Origin: Gammaproteobacteria bacterium
GTDB taxonomy: Bacteria > Pseudomonadota > Gammaproteobacteria > Xanthomonadales > SZUA-36
Assembly: GCA_024279945.1 (NCBI GenBank)
Contig: JAJRRA010000007.1
Coordinates: 1 to 64,000, forward strand
DNA: 64,000 bases
Direction of reading: 5' to 3'
Below, in pieces: positions 41,846 to 51,133 of the stretch. Within the stretch, counting starts at the first letter, position 1; every line of letters starts with the position of its first letter. The notes below the pieces were generated by a model, which did not search any database, had not been told where the DNA came from, and saw only the letters and a list, made by a program, of their open reading frames with translations. A program made the translations under genes and the position numbers.

Positions 41846-42391
41846 ATGACTCGTGTGCTTGTACCTTTAGCCCAGGGCTGCGAAGAACTCGAAGCGGTAA
41901 CCATCATTGACCTGCTCAGGCGGGCCGATATTGAAGTGGTTGCTGCCGGGCTGGATGACGGGCCCGTAACCGCCAGTCGGGGAGTCAGGATACTGCCTGA
42001 CATGCCACTTGAGGAAGCACTGGAACTGGATTACGACATGGTTGCCCTGCCCGGCGGTCTGCCCGGAAGTGATCACCTCGCAGCAGATGAACGCCTGACC
42101 TCCCTGTTGAAAAGCATGAACGAATCCGGCCGCTTTGTCGGCGCTGTTTGCGCCGCACCCAAAGTACTCGCCCGCAGTGGAATTCTGGATGGCAAGCAGG
42201 CGACTGCTTACCCCGGTGTACTACAGGCGGAACAGCACCCGGACATCAGCGGTAAAGCCGTAACCCGTGACGGGTGTGTTATCACCTCACGTTCGGCCGG
42301 CACCGTTATGGATTTTGCACTGGCCATCATTGAAGCACTGCAGGGGCAAGAATCCCGTGACCGCGTGGAGAGCAGCCTGGCTCGGAATTAG
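41846..42391 (+). CDS. yajL: DJ-1/YajL-family protein
   Basis: A 181-aa DJ-1 family protein. The reactive cysteine is C102 in GAVCAAPKVL and the paired glutamates lie in GCEELEAVTIIDLLRR. YajL and DJ-1 have been assigned chaperone, oxidative-stress and protein-deglycase roles; which applies here is not visible. It starts three bases after the ctpA stop with GAGGAA ahead of it, so it is probably the last gene of the gpmI operon. Confidence 0.92.
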   Translation: MTRVLVPLAQGCEELEAVTIIDLLRRADIEVVAAGLDDGPVTASRGVRILPDMPLEEALELDYDMVALPGGLPGSDHLAADERLTSLLKSMNESGRFVGAVCAAPKVLARSGILDGKQATAYPGVLQAEQHPDISGKAVTRDGCVITSRSAGTVMDFALAIIEALQGQESRDRVESSLARN

Positions 42392-42545
42392 CGAGCCGCA
42401 TGCGCAAAGATATCAACGAATTTTCTGGTAATATTTAGCCCTTCAGGTTCATCTGATGAGTCGGCTTGCTGTAAACTTGAAGCTCAGGTGAATGAGCCAC
42501 TGTACAGGCTTTGGTGAGACCACTAAAAGCAGTAAAGGAAACATC

Positions 42546-42830
42546 ATGGATAAGGGATTTAAAGAAGAAAGAGTCAAGTCTTTAAGCGAGATTACGGCCC
42601 GGCACGAGTATAGAGAAATTGAGGGGTGTGCAAGCTGGCGGCACTACGCTGTACACCAGGATCGTGCGTGGCTTTTGAATGCTATAAAGATAATTCGGAG
42701 TCAGGTAGAAAAAATCCGCCAGGCCGACAGCGATGACAAAGAAAAAACGTCTCTGGAAGCGGAAGTCAATAAGCTATTGGGGATGTTTAAGGAAGAAACC
42801 CTGAATCACATTGGGGACGAAAACCAATAG
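42546..42830 (+). CDS. Hypothetical protein, 94 aa
   Basis: I do not recognise this protein. It is charged and mostly helical, with no signal peptide or membrane segment. The second half (KIIRSQVEKIRQADSDDKEK...EAEVNKLLGMF) has heptad-like spacing suggesting a short coiled coil. The ATG at 42546 is supported by AAAGGAAACATC directly upstream; an in-frame start at 42492 is less likely. It stands alone between yajL and the convergent DUF1820 gene. The 154-base gap before it shows short inverted motifs but no terminator. Confidence 0.7.
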   Translation: MDKGFKEERVKSLSEITARHEYREIEGCASWRHYAVHQDRAWLLNAIKIIRSQVEKIRQADSDDKEKTSLEAEVNKLLGMFKEETLNHIGDENQ

Positions 42831-42884
42831 TCAGCCTAAACGCCCGGCAATGCGAATGAACCTTTTTTGGGGGACTGCTGGGTA

Positions 42885-43220
42885 TTAACGGGAACGATTC
42901 GGCGGCGAGACCGGGAACGGGGTGACTTTCTCGCCTGATTCACGGTCACGGATCAGGCACTGACCGCGCTTTTCCACTTCTTCTACACGGAGCACGCTCT
43001 GAATGGGCAGGTGCAGCACCCTGGCGCCTGCAAACTCCTGGCGCATTTTTTCTTCGGTGGGATCCACCACCAGGCCTTCACCCGACTCGAACACCAGGTC
43101 GGAAACTTCGATAAACCCCCACAGGCCGCTCGAAGTAACACCTTCGCTGTACAATTCGTATACTTTGCCCTGATTAAGAAAGATAATCTTGTATAGTGGT
43201 TTGTCTGCTATTTTGCCCAT
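42885..43220 (-). CDS. DUF1820 family protein
   Basis: A 111-aa protein of the DUF1820 family, whose function is unknown. The blocks PLYKIIFLNQGKVYELYSEGV (read in parts), LWGFIEVSDLVFE, VVDPTEEKMRQEF and LPIQSVLRVEEVEKRG match the family along the whole length. The C-terminus ends in a Pro/Arg-rich tail (FPVSPPNRSR). The ATG at 43220 follows an in-frame GTG. It lies 22 bases downstream of the rhomboid gene on the same strand, so the two may be co-transcribed. Confidence 0.88.
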   Translation of the reverse strand: MGKIADKPLYKIIFLNQGKVYELYSEGVTSSGLWGFIEVSDLVFESGEGLVVDPTEEKMRQEFAGARVLHLPIQSVLRVEEVEKRGQCLIRDRESGEKVTPFPVSPPNRSR

Positions 43221-43241
43221 CACAAACTGCCTGCTCCAGAA

Positions 43242-43931
43242 TTATAATCGTATTTGCGCCAGCGCTTTGCCCATCAGGGTAATACTCAGACCCAGAGCGA
43301 AGCCGGTCACATGTGTCCACCAGGCCACAGCAGCGTTAATGGGGCCAAAAACCGTATAAAGCAACTGCAGAGTAAACCACGACCCAATCACCAACAGTGC
43401 CGGCACTCGCGCAAACTGCAGATACAACCCAAGAGGCAGGAACAATCCGATCCTGCGCTTGGGGAACAATCCAAGATAAGCGCCCACAAGCGCTGAAACC
43501 GCCCCGCTGGCCCCGATGATGGGTGTATCAAGCTGTGGAACCTGCAAGGTTACGATCACGTTGGCCAGCGTTCCGCCAAGCAGAAACACTGCCAGTAAAC
43601 CGAAAGAGCCAATACGTTGTTCCACCGGCATACCAAATACCCACAAATAGGCAAGGTTGCCCGCCAGGTGTAGCCAGTTTGCATGAATAAAAATGGATGT
43701 GACCAGAGTCAGCATGGACAAATTCCACCACGAATCAGCCGACTGCTCCAGGATCTGCGCCAGTTTATAGGGGTGCATCCCACCCATTTCTATCATGGCC
43801 TGCTGAAGGGCGGGACTGATGCCGAAATAAGCCAGCAAAACCAGCAGGCAAACCAAACCGATGCCGACCGTCACAATGGGAGAATGAGGCGAAGTCTCTG
43901 TCCAGTTGGTAACAATGCCATCAGCCCGCAT
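43242..43931 (-). CDS. Rhomboid-family intramembrane serine protease
   Basis: A 229-aa protein with about six transmembrane segments. The catalytic dyad is visible as S142 in GASGAVSALVG and H207 in WWTHVTGFALG, and HANWLHLAGNLAYLWVFG is the conserved second-helix block. Substrates are unknown. It is between the gspB gene (10 bases upstream) and DUF1820 on the minus strand, so exeA-gspB-rhomboid-DUF1820 may form one transcript. Confidence 0.93.
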   Translation of the reverse strand: MRADGIVTNWTETSPHSPIVTVGIGLVCLLVLLAYFGISPALQQAMIEMGGMHPYKLAQILEQSADSWWNLSMLTLVTSIFIHANWLHLAGNLAYLWVFGMPVEQRIGSFGLLAVFLLGGTLANVIVTLQVPQLDTPIIGASGAVSALVGAYLGLFPKRRIGLFLPLGLYLQFARVPALLVIGSWFTLQLLYTVFGPINAAVAWWTHVTGFALGLSITLMGKALAQIRL

Positions 43932-43941
43932 TACGGTGGTT

Positions 43942-44778
43942 TCAGCCCTTCACAAGAAATCTGTAATTTCTGAAGCGGAACACGGCGCCGTCGCGCCTGA
44001 TCTCATCAAGCACAACGCCTTCAAGCAACTCCTGTTTTTCCACCAGACGCAGGCCATTGATCAGCAGGAAACGATCCTCGGGTTTCTCGGCGTAGACAAG
44101 TACGTTGATGCGGAACTCTGGTAATCCGTCCCGCAGTGCCTGGGGAATCTGCCAGAAACTGATCGGTTCGGACTCATGTGGTTGCAGGCGGGACGAACGC
44201 CTGGATGGAGTCGAAACCGGTGCCTCTTGTGCAGGGACGGGCCGATCTGCAGTCGCTTGAGCCGTGACCGGGGCTGATGAACTCTTTGCGGTCGAGGCCG
44301 GGGGTAACCTAGCATCTGCAACTGCTGCGGAGTGAGGGGGTGCCTCATACGAATTGAAAGACTGTTTCAATTTTTCCTTGTGCTGCTGGGTCTCCTCGGG
44401 AGTCCTGGCGGGGAGTACGGTTAATCCGGTCAGATCTTTTTTCGTATTCCATAGTGATGCAACCGCTGGGCGATTTAAGTTTTCAGGTTCCGTTTCCGTA
44501 GCAGGCGCCCGGGTTCCCTGGGCCGGAACTTCCTCAAGCTGTGGCGTTGCAACAACATCAACGCCGGTTGCGGCTATCCTGTCGGTCGGTTCACGAAACT
44601 GCTGCCAGCCAAACCAGGCAATGGCCAGCGCGCTCAGAGCCAGCATGGATAAGGAAATCCATTGTGGCTCCGTTACCTTTTCTCCGTGCGGAGCCTTAAC
44701 AACTGTGTGAATCGTGGGGGTTTTGCCCAGTTGACGCTGCGTTTCAGATTTTTTCAATGCATCGAGTAATATCGACAT
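43942..44778 (-). CDS. gspB: General secretion pathway protein GspB
   Basis: A 278-aa inner-membrane protein. SILLDALKKSETQRQLG at the N-terminus is the conserved GspB opening, a single transmembrane helix follows (SLSMLALSALAIAWFGW), then a long Pro/Ala-rich linker and a C-terminal periplasmic GspB domain (LPEFRINVLVYAEKPEDRFLLINGLRL, read in parts). With ExeA it helps the type II secretin cross the peptidoglycan. The ATG at 44778 has AAGGAG upstream. It follows exeA directly. No other type II secretion genes are present in the window. Confidence 0.9.
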   Translation of the reverse strand: MSILLDALKKSETQRQLGKTPTIHTVVKAPHGEKVTEPQWISLSMLALSALAIAWFGWQQFREPTDRIAATGVDVVATPQLEEVPAQGTRAPATETEPENLNRPAVASLWNTKKDLTGLTVLPARTPEETQQHKEKLKQSFNSYEAPPHSAAVADARLPPASTAKSSSAPVTAQATADRPVPAQEAPVSTPSRRSSRLQPHESEPISFWQIPQALRDGLPEFRINVLVYAEKPEDRFLLINGLRLVEKQELLEGVVLDEIRRDGAVFRFRNYRFLVKG

Positions 44779-44791
44779 ACCTGAGACTCCT

Positions 44792-46504
44792 TCAATGTGA
44801 TACTGGCGCAATGATCAACCGGGGTTCTGCAATGGTGGGCGCCATCAGATACAGCAGCGTATTCGGACCGACGATACCGTCAGCCTTCAAGCCGTTGCGC
44901 CGCTGAAACGCCATCAGCCAGGACTCAAAATTTTCATCGAATTCACTGCCACCGAGCCAGGCTGGATCAGCAAAACCAGCCATTTCTGTAATGATATCCA
45001 CTGCCATGCCGGTTTCTCCCCGGCGGATCTGGAGCGGCCAGTCCGGCGCCTGAGGCCAGGGAACAATAAACTCCCCCAGCCAGCGACTCTCTACTGCTCC
45101 ACGCGAAATTTCCACAGGAAAATGTGCATCTCCAACCAGCAAACCATCGTGCGTTATTCCGCGCAACAGCAAGTGTCTCGATTCTTCTCCCTGTAGAACC
45201 AACAGGACCGGCAGTCCCAGTCGCTGCACCCGGGCCCAGTTACCGCGTTCCCTCAAGCAGGCGTAGCCCGTAGCAAGCCCGCCTTCACAAGCCAGGCGCA
45301 TGTCATTGGCCCGGCCACCGTCATGCCAAAGGTCCGCCAGTGCCTGCCAGGCTGATTCATGTTGATTATCCAGCCAGGACTGGTCCAGGGTAGTGAGGAG
45401 TGCCCCGCGAGCGCGCTGGCCGTTGCTGGCGTTAGCTGTGCTTCCCACAGCGCCCACAGCATTGGCCTCCACTCGGGGCGGATCAGGCGCAACGGCCTCA
45501 AGAGTGACGGAAGATACACCTTCCCCCTCGGGCGGTGGTTCAGTTGATGAACGTTCAGGCTGCGCCACTGGAGGCAAGCTTTCTGTTCCAGGCGGGCTTA
45601 CCCGGGTCACTCCAATCGTGACGATAATCAGGGCCACGGCAGCTACCGCCGCGACCAGCCAGGGCCAGCGATTGTTCCGCACCCGGATTTCGCTGGGTTG
45701 TACCTCGTCTGCGGCCTCACGGACCAGCCTGGCGCTCACGGTGAGAGATTCTTTCGCATAAGCGCCGGCCAGGGCGCGATCTGCAATGATGTTAATTAAA
45801 CGCGGGACACCCCCGGAACGCTGGTACAGGGCGTGTAGCGCCGCCGGGCCAAACGGGTTTTGACTGGCGCCGGCAACTTTCATTCTATGCCGGACATAAG
45901 CATATGTTTCATCCTGTCCCAGTGGAGCCAGGTGATAACGTGCCGTGATTCGTTGTGATAATTGACGGAGATTCTGCCGTTCCAACAGTTGCCGTAATTC
46001 CGGCTGGCCCAGCAGAACCATTTGCAATAATTTGTCCTTGGTGGTCTCCAGGTTGGTCAGTAAACGCACCTGCTCCAGAGCCTCCGGGCTGAGATTCTGA
46101 GCCTCGTCGATCACCACCACGACGCGCCGGCCCTGGGTATGCTGTGCCAGGAGGTAGTGATTGAGTGAATCAACCATGGCCTTGCTGCTGTGCGATATCC
46201 CCTCTGTCTCCAGGCCCAGTTCTTCACAGATCGTAGCCAACAATTCCTGTGGTGTGACCAGTGGGTTCAGAATCAATGCGATCTGGGTGCTTTCGGGCAC
46301 TTGCTCCATCAGGCAGCGGCACAGTGTCGTCTTACCGGTTCCCACCTCACCAGTCAGTTGAACGAAGCCACCCGCCCCACCCTGGCCAACGCCGTATAAC
46401 AGGTGAGCCAGTGCATCCCGGTGAGCAGCGCTCAGGTAGACGAAAGCCGGATCAGGCGTAATCGAAAACGGAGCTTCGTTCAGGTCAAAAAACTGCAGGT
46501 ACAA
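44792..46504 (-). CDS. exeA: ExeA/GspA-type AAA ATPase with peptidoglycan-binding domain
   Basis: A 570-aa protein. The cytoplasmic AAA domain has Walker A GEVGTGKTT (residues 52-60) and Walker B VVVVIDEAQN near 130. A transmembrane helix (WLVAAVAAVALIIVTIGV) is near 280, followed by a periplasmic region and a C-terminal PG_binding_1 domain (FQRRNGLKADGIVGPNTLLYL, read in parts). ExeA with GspB assembles the type II secretin in Aeromonas. The start is TTG 46504: GAGGA lies eight bases upstream and no ATG is in frame nearby. It is followed closely by gspB and preceded by putA. Confidence 0.92.
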   Translation of the reverse strand: MYLQFFDLNEAPFSITPDPAFVYLSAAHRDALAHLLYGVGQGGAGGFVQLTGEVGTGKTTLCRCLMEQVPESTQIALILNPLVTPQELLATICEELGLETEGISHSSKAMVDSLNHYLLAQHTQGRRVVVVIDEAQNLSPEALEQVRLLTNLETTKDKLLQMVLLGQPELRQLLERQNLRQLSQRITARYHLAPLGQDETYAYVRHRMKVAGASQNPFGPAALHALYQRSGGVPRLINIIADRALAGAYAKESLTVSARLVREAADEVQPSEIRVRNNRWPWLVAAVAAVALIIVTIGVTRVSPPGTESLPPVAQPERSSTEPPPEGEGVSSVTLEAVAPDPPRVEANAVGAVGSTANASNGQRARGALLTTLDQSWLDNQHESAWQALADLWHDGGRANDMRLACEGGLATGYACLRERGNWARVQRLGLPVLLVLQGEESRHLLLRGITHDGLLVGDAHFPVEISRGAVESRWLGEFIVPWPQAPDWPLQIRRGETGMAVDIITEMAGFADPAWLGGSEFDENFESWLMAFQRRNGLKADGIVGPNTLLYLMAPTIAEPRLIIAPVSH

Positions 46505-46520
46505 GACATATCCTCGTCAT

Positions 46521-49500
46521 TTAATCCAGGTCCAGCAGATCGGCATTCCCACCAACCGCGGCGGTGTTAACGGTCAGCGTACGTTCCGTTGCAAAGCGGA
46601 ACATGTAATGTGGACCTCCAGCTTTCGGTCCGGTTCCGGACAGCCGTTCTCCACCAAAAGGCTGCACACCCACGACTGCGCCGATCATATTGCGGTTAAC
46701 GTAGCGATTTCCGGCTCGAATCTGCTCGGAAATGTACTGCTGTGTGCGGTCTATTCTACTGTGTACACCCAGGGTAAGGCCGTAACCGGTGCTGTTAACA
46801 TCCTCAATCACCCGGTCAAGATCACGGGCGCGGTAACGGATAATATGCAGAATCGGTCCAAACACCTCGCGTTCGAGTCGCTTGATGGTATCTATTTCGA
46901 AAGCACAGGGTGCGAAAAAATGACCATCCAGTTTCCTTGGCATGGGTGTCCTGGCAATCAGCCTGCCTTCATTTTCCATGCGCTGCGCATGTGTCTGCAA
47001 GGTGTCCAGCGCGACTTGATCGATCACCGGGCCAACATCCGTGGCCAGCATTCCCGGATCACCGATCACCAACTCATTCATCGCGCCCGCCAGCAAATCC
47101 ATTATCCGATCCGCAACATCATCCTGCAAATACAGAACTCTCAGTGCGGAGCAGCGCTGACCCGCGCTGTGGAATGCACTGCTGATGACATCAAGAACGA
47201 CCTGCTCCGGGAGTGCTGAACTGTCAACCAGCATGGTGTTCTGACCACCGGTTTCAGCGATCAACGTGGCGATGGGCGCATCCCTGCCCGCCAGGGCGCG
47301 ATTGATCAGTCTTGCAGTCTCGGTGGAACCGGTGAACGCCACACCGTCAATGCGCGGATCTGCGGTCAGCATGGCACCAACCGATACCCCGTCACCCGGC
47401 AGCAACTGGAGTGCGCGTTTCGGCACACCCGCACGGTGCATCAGGGAAACAGCCAGTGATGCAATAGCCGGTGTCTGCTCCGCCGGCTTGGCGAGCACCG
47501 TATTGCCGGCTGCCAGGGCGGCGCTGACCTGACCGGTGAAAATAGCCAGGGGAAAATTCCAGGGGCTGATACAGACAAATACACCCTTGCCGTGCAAACT
47601 CAGTTCATTGTGTTCACCCGTAGGGCCGGGCAAGATCGTGGGTGAAGTAAAGTTTTTTTGGGCCTGCAAAGCGTAATATCTCAGAAAATCAACTGCTTCT
47701 CGAATTTCAGATATTGAGTCATGAACCGTTTTTCCAGCCTCTCTGGCGCACAAGGCCATCAGTTCCGGCTGGTTTTCCTCCATCAGGTCCGCTGCTTTTT
47801 TCAGCATGCTGGCCCTTTCACCTGCTGCAGTCTGATCCCATTCAACCGCATACGCGCGGGCATCGGCAATAGCCTGATCCACTTGCACTTCACTGCTGTG
47901 ATAAACCCGTCCCACCGAATCAGAAAACCTGGCTGGATTGACGATTGCTTGTGACGGGCCTTTTTCACCAGACGCACTGGCCAGCAAGGGAACAACATCC
48001 CAACGACTGTGGGCAAACGGCTGCATGGAAAGCGCCAACATATTCTGCTCGAGCCCGCTGGCCAGGTTCACACCGGATGAATTCAATCGCTCATCACCGT
48101 ACAGGTTCCGGGGCAAGGGGATGGCAGGATGGGGGATGGGATCAGTACGGGATACCCTCTCTACCGGATCTTCCGCGACCTCTTCCACTGGCAGGCCTTC
48201 GTCTACCAGACGGTTGACAAAAGACTGATTCGCACCGTTTTCCAGCAGGCGACGCACCAGGTAAGGCAACAGGTCTTCGTGATTACCCACCGGCGCATAG
48301 ACCCGGCAGGCATGGCGAAATCCTTCCTGCGACATGACAATGCCGTACAGATCTTCGCCCATGCCGTGAAGGCGCTGGAACTCGTAATCCCGGCGGTCGC
48401 CCGCCAGTTCTGTGACCATGGCGATGGTATGCGCATTGTGGGTGGCGAACTGGGGGTAGAAAGCCTGCCGGTTAGCGAGCACCTTCCTCGCACAGGCGAT
48501 ATAGGAAACATCCGTATTGGCCTTGCGGGTAAACACCGGGTAGCCCTGGAAACCTTCTACCTGGGCATGCTTGATTTCGGTATCCCAGTATGCCCCCTTC
48601 ACCAGGCGAATCGGAATTCTCTGGCCCGTGCGTGAAGAAAGCTCAGCCAGCCAGTCAATAAGTGAATCTGCCCGTTTCTGGTAAGTTTGCAGGGCCAGGC
48701 CCAGACCATTCCAACCTTTGAGACTGGGATCGCGTAGTACCTGGCTGAACACATCGACCGTCAACATCAGGCGATCGGCTTCCTCGGTGTCAATAGTCAG
48801 CGCCATCTGATTGGCCATCGCCATCTGCGCCAACTCCAGCACTCGCGGAACGATCTCGCGCAGAACCCGCTGGCGCTGGCTGAATTCAAAGCGTGGATGA
48901 AGTGCCGAGAGTTTTACTGAAATACTCGCTGCGGCAAATATGTCTTGTGGTTTATCACGTGAACCGATTGCCGTAATTGCCTTGCGGTAAGCATCCTGAT
49001 AGCGGTCTGCATCTTCAGCCGCCAGCGCCGCTTCACCCAGCATGTCGAAGGAATACCGGTAGATCCGGTTTTTTTTCTGCAATGCCCGATCCAGTGCCTT
49101 GTCAATGGTCCGGCCCATCACGTACTGATGGCCCATGATGCGCATGGCCTGACGGATCGCGGTGCGCACCATCGGTTCACCGCTGCGGTTGATCAACCGC
49201 CCCAGTGTGTGCCTGAGACTGTTACGGGTATTTCCAGACAAGGCCACGAGTTTGCCGGTCAGCATCAGGCCCCAGGTTCCAGCGTTAACCAGGATGGACG
49301 AACTTTTTCCCAGATGGGACTCCCAGTCGGCATCACCCAGTTTGTCGGCAATCAGCTTTTCCGCCGTTTCGTCATCAGGAATCCGCAGCAGGGCTTCGGC
49401 GAGGCACATCAGCACAACACCTTCCTCGGAAGACAGGTCGTATTCCTGCATAAATGCATCCAGCAGACCCTGCTCGGCTTTCTTCGCCCGGACAGCACTG

Positions 49501-49688
49501 ACCAGAGAGCAGGCCCGCTGATTCACGCGTTCCATGGCAGCAGACCCAAGCCGGGCTGAGGCAAGCAGTTCTCTTACCAGCTTGGACTCATCAGCGTGGT
49601 AGTGACGGTCGATTTCAGCCCGCAACGGTTCAGGTCTTGCAAGCTCTGAATCAAGAAAATCAGAGGCCTGGCGGTCGTTCAAAGTCAT
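46521..49688 (-). CDS. putA: Bifunctional proline dehydrogenase / delta-1-pyrroline-5-carboxylate dehydrogenase
   Basis: A 1055-aa enzyme that oxidises proline to glutamate. The FAD-dependent proline dehydrogenase domain (about 150-490) has VKGAYWDTEIKHAQ and the aldehyde dehydrogenase domain (about 560-1030) has ETGGQNTMLVD and the catalytic cysteine in SAGQRCSALRVLYL. E. coli PutA is about 1320 aa with an N-terminal ribbon-helix-helix repressor domain; here the protein starts MTLNDRQASDFLDSE and lacks it, so it should not autoregulate. It is divergent from the cox operon. It ends 16 bases before exeA. Confidence 0.96.
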   Translation of the reverse strand: MTLNDRQASDFLDSELARPEPLRAEIDRHYHADESKLVRELLASARLGSAAMERVNQRACSLVSAVRAKKAEQGLLDAFMQEYDLSSEEGVVLMCLAEALLRIPDDETAEKLIADKLGDADWESHLGKSSSILVNAGTWGLMLTGKLVALSGNTRNSLRHTLGRLINRSGEPMVRTAIRQAMRIMGHQYVMGRTIDKALDRALQKKNRIYRYSFDMLGEAALAAEDADRYQDAYRKAITAIGSRDKPQDIFAAASISVKLSALHPRFEFSQRQRVLREIVPRVLELAQMAMANQMALTIDTEEADRLMLTVDVFSQVLRDPSLKGWNGLGLALQTYQKRADSLIDWLAELSSRTGQRIPIRLVKGAYWDTEIKHAQVEGFQGYPVFTRKANTDVSYIACARKVLANRQAFYPQFATHNAHTIAMVTELAGDRRDYEFQRLHGMGEDLYGIVMSQEGFRHACRVYAPVGNHEDLLPYLVRRLLENGANQSFVNRLVDEGLPVEEVAEDPVERVSRTDPIPHPAIPLPRNLYGDERLNSSGVNLASGLEQNMLALSMQPFAHSRWDVVPLLASASGEKGPSQAIVNPARFSDSVGRVYHSSEVQVDQAIADARAYAVEWDQTAAGERASMLKKAADLMEENQPELMALCAREAGKTVHDSISEIREAVDFLRYYALQAQKNFTSPTILPGPTGEHNELSLHGKGVFVCISPWNFPLAIFTGQVSAALAAGNTVLAKPAEQTPAIASLAVSLMHRAGVPKRALQLLPGDGVSVGAMLTADPRIDGVAFTGSTETARLINRALAGRDAPIATLIAETGGQNTMLVDSSALPEQVVLDVISSAFHSAGQRCSALRVLYLQDDVADRIMDLLAGAMNELVIGDPGMLATDVGPVIDQVALDTLQTHAQRMENEGRLIARTPMPRKLDGHFFAPCAFEIDTIKRLEREVFGPILHIIRYRARDLDRVIEDVNSTGYGLTLGVHSRIDRTQQYISEQIRAGNRYVNRNMIGAVVGVQPFGGERLSGTGPKAGGPHYMFRFATERTLTVNTAAVGGNADLLDLD

Positions 49689-49810
49689 TCTCCCAGAACC
49701 AATAAAAAGCTGCTGTCAGTTTACTCTCAGGGCACCAACAAGAAAACGTAACAGGAAATTTTCTTGCTCAATGCTTGACATGGCGGATACAATTGGCCGC
49801 TTGAAGTTTA

Positions 49811-49838
49811 CCTTACCGGTACTTTGGCCCGGTAAAGG
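49811..49838. promoter_or_regulatory. Inverted repeat in the putA-coxB intergenic region
   Basis: CCTTACCGG pairs with CCGGTAAAGG around TACTTTGGC-like loop sequence, with one bulged A. It lies in the 265-base divergent region between putA and coxB and has no T-run. It may be an operator or a leader hairpin. Beyond it I see only AT-rich promoter-like sequence near 49885. Confidence 0.35.
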
Positions 49839-49953
49839 TGTTGGTCAATCCGCTTGAAAGCGTTGCTGTGATTGGCTTGATAGATAAAATATAAAAAGAT
49901 CGAAAAGTACGGCGCCATAAGGGCGTATAAATTTCTTGAGGCAGAAAATCCCG

Positions 49954-51114
49954 ATGAAGAAGCAAAATACTTTCATTGTTGCCGCCGCTGTAACAGCAGC
50001 AGTGATTGCCGCCTTCTGGTTATTACTGGCCGCACCCAGTTACACCGGAAACGCAATTAACATGACTCAGGGTGTGACCACCCAGTCTGCAATCAACTAT
50101 CAATTGCACATGACGGTCCTGTGGGTCTGTGTCGTGATCGGTGTGATTGTATTCAGCGCCATGTTTTCCTCAATCGTACTCCATCGCAAATCCAGGGATC
50201 ACGAGGCAGCACAATTCTCACACAGCACCGGGGCGGAGATCATCTGGACCATTATCCCCATTTTGATCCTGGTTGTGATCGCCATTCCCGCCACCAAGGC
50301 ATTGGTCAATATGGAAGTGGCGCCTGAAACCGAAATGACGGTGAAAATCACCGGGTTTCAGTGGCGCTGGAAATATCAATACGTGGAAGACGACATCCAG
50401 TTCATTTCTTCCCTCGATGCCGTTTCAAATGCTGCCCGCCGCCTTGCATCGGGTACAAACCCCCGTTCTGTCGACAACTACCTGCTGGAAGTGGATCACC
50501 CTCTGGTCCTTCCGGCGAACACCAAAATCAAGTTCCTGATCACGGCCGATGACGTGATTCATTCCTGGTGGGTTCCGGCGCTCGGCTGGAAACGTGACGC
50601 GATACCCGGCTTTATCAATGAGGCCTGGACTGAAATCCTGGAACCGGGAACCTACCGCGGCCAGTGTGCAGAATTGTGTGGCAAGGACCATGGCTTCATG
50701 CCCATTGTTCTGAAGGTGCTGCCAAAGGCTGAATACAGGCAGTGGGTACAGCAACAGAAAACCCACATGGTTACTCAGCAGGCAGACATTGAACGCCTGT
50801 GGAGTCGCGAAGAACTGATGAAACTGGGTGAAAATGTGTATGCCTCACAATGTGCCGCCTGCCATCAATCAGACGGCATGGGGCTTGCACCCGCATTCCC
50901 AGCCCTGGCCGGAAGCAGTGTAGCCAATGGCCCGGTCAGTGAACATATCGATATTGTTCTCAATGGACGGGACGGCACGGCGATGCACGCTCTGGGAAAT
51001 ATGCTTTCCGCAGCAGATATTGCCGCCACACTAACCTATACACGAAATGCCTTTGGCAATACGTCGGGTGACGTGGTTCAGCCCCGGACCATATACCGTA
51101 TCAAGAACGGATAA
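49954..51114 (+). CDS. coxB: Cytochrome c oxidase subunit II with fused cytochrome c domain (caa3 type)
   Basis: A 386-aa subunit with a signal or first membrane helix, two transmembrane helices ([35 protein letters not shown]), and a periplasmic CuA domain with [14 protein letters not shown]-terminal cytochrome c domain follows with the heme motif CAACH near residue 305, marking a caa3-type oxidase. The CuA domain has an extra segment ([20 protein letters not shown]) compared with minimal homologues. I chose ATG 49954; a TTG 18 bases earlier is in frame. It is the first gene of the cox operon. Confidence 0.96.
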   Translation: MKKQNTFIVAAAVTAAVIAAFWLLLAAPSYTGNAINMTQGVTTQSAINYQLHMTVLWVCVVIGVIVFSAMFSSIVLHRKSRDHEAAQFSHSTGAEIIWTIIPILILVVIAIPATKALVNMEVAPETEMTVKITGFQWRWKYQYVEDDIQFISSLDAVSNAARRLASGTNPRSVDNYLLEVDHPLVLPANTKIKFLITADDVIHSWWVPALGWKRDAIPGFINEAWTEILEPGTYRGQCAELCGKDHGFMPIVLKVLPKAEYRQWVQQQKTHMVTQQADIERLWSREELMKLGENVYASQCAACHQSDGMGLAPAFPALAGSSVANGPVSEHIDIVLNGRDGTAMHALGNMLSAADIAATLTYTRNAFGNTSGDVVQPRTIYRIKNG

Positions 51115-51133
51115 ATACACAGGAAATAAATTC

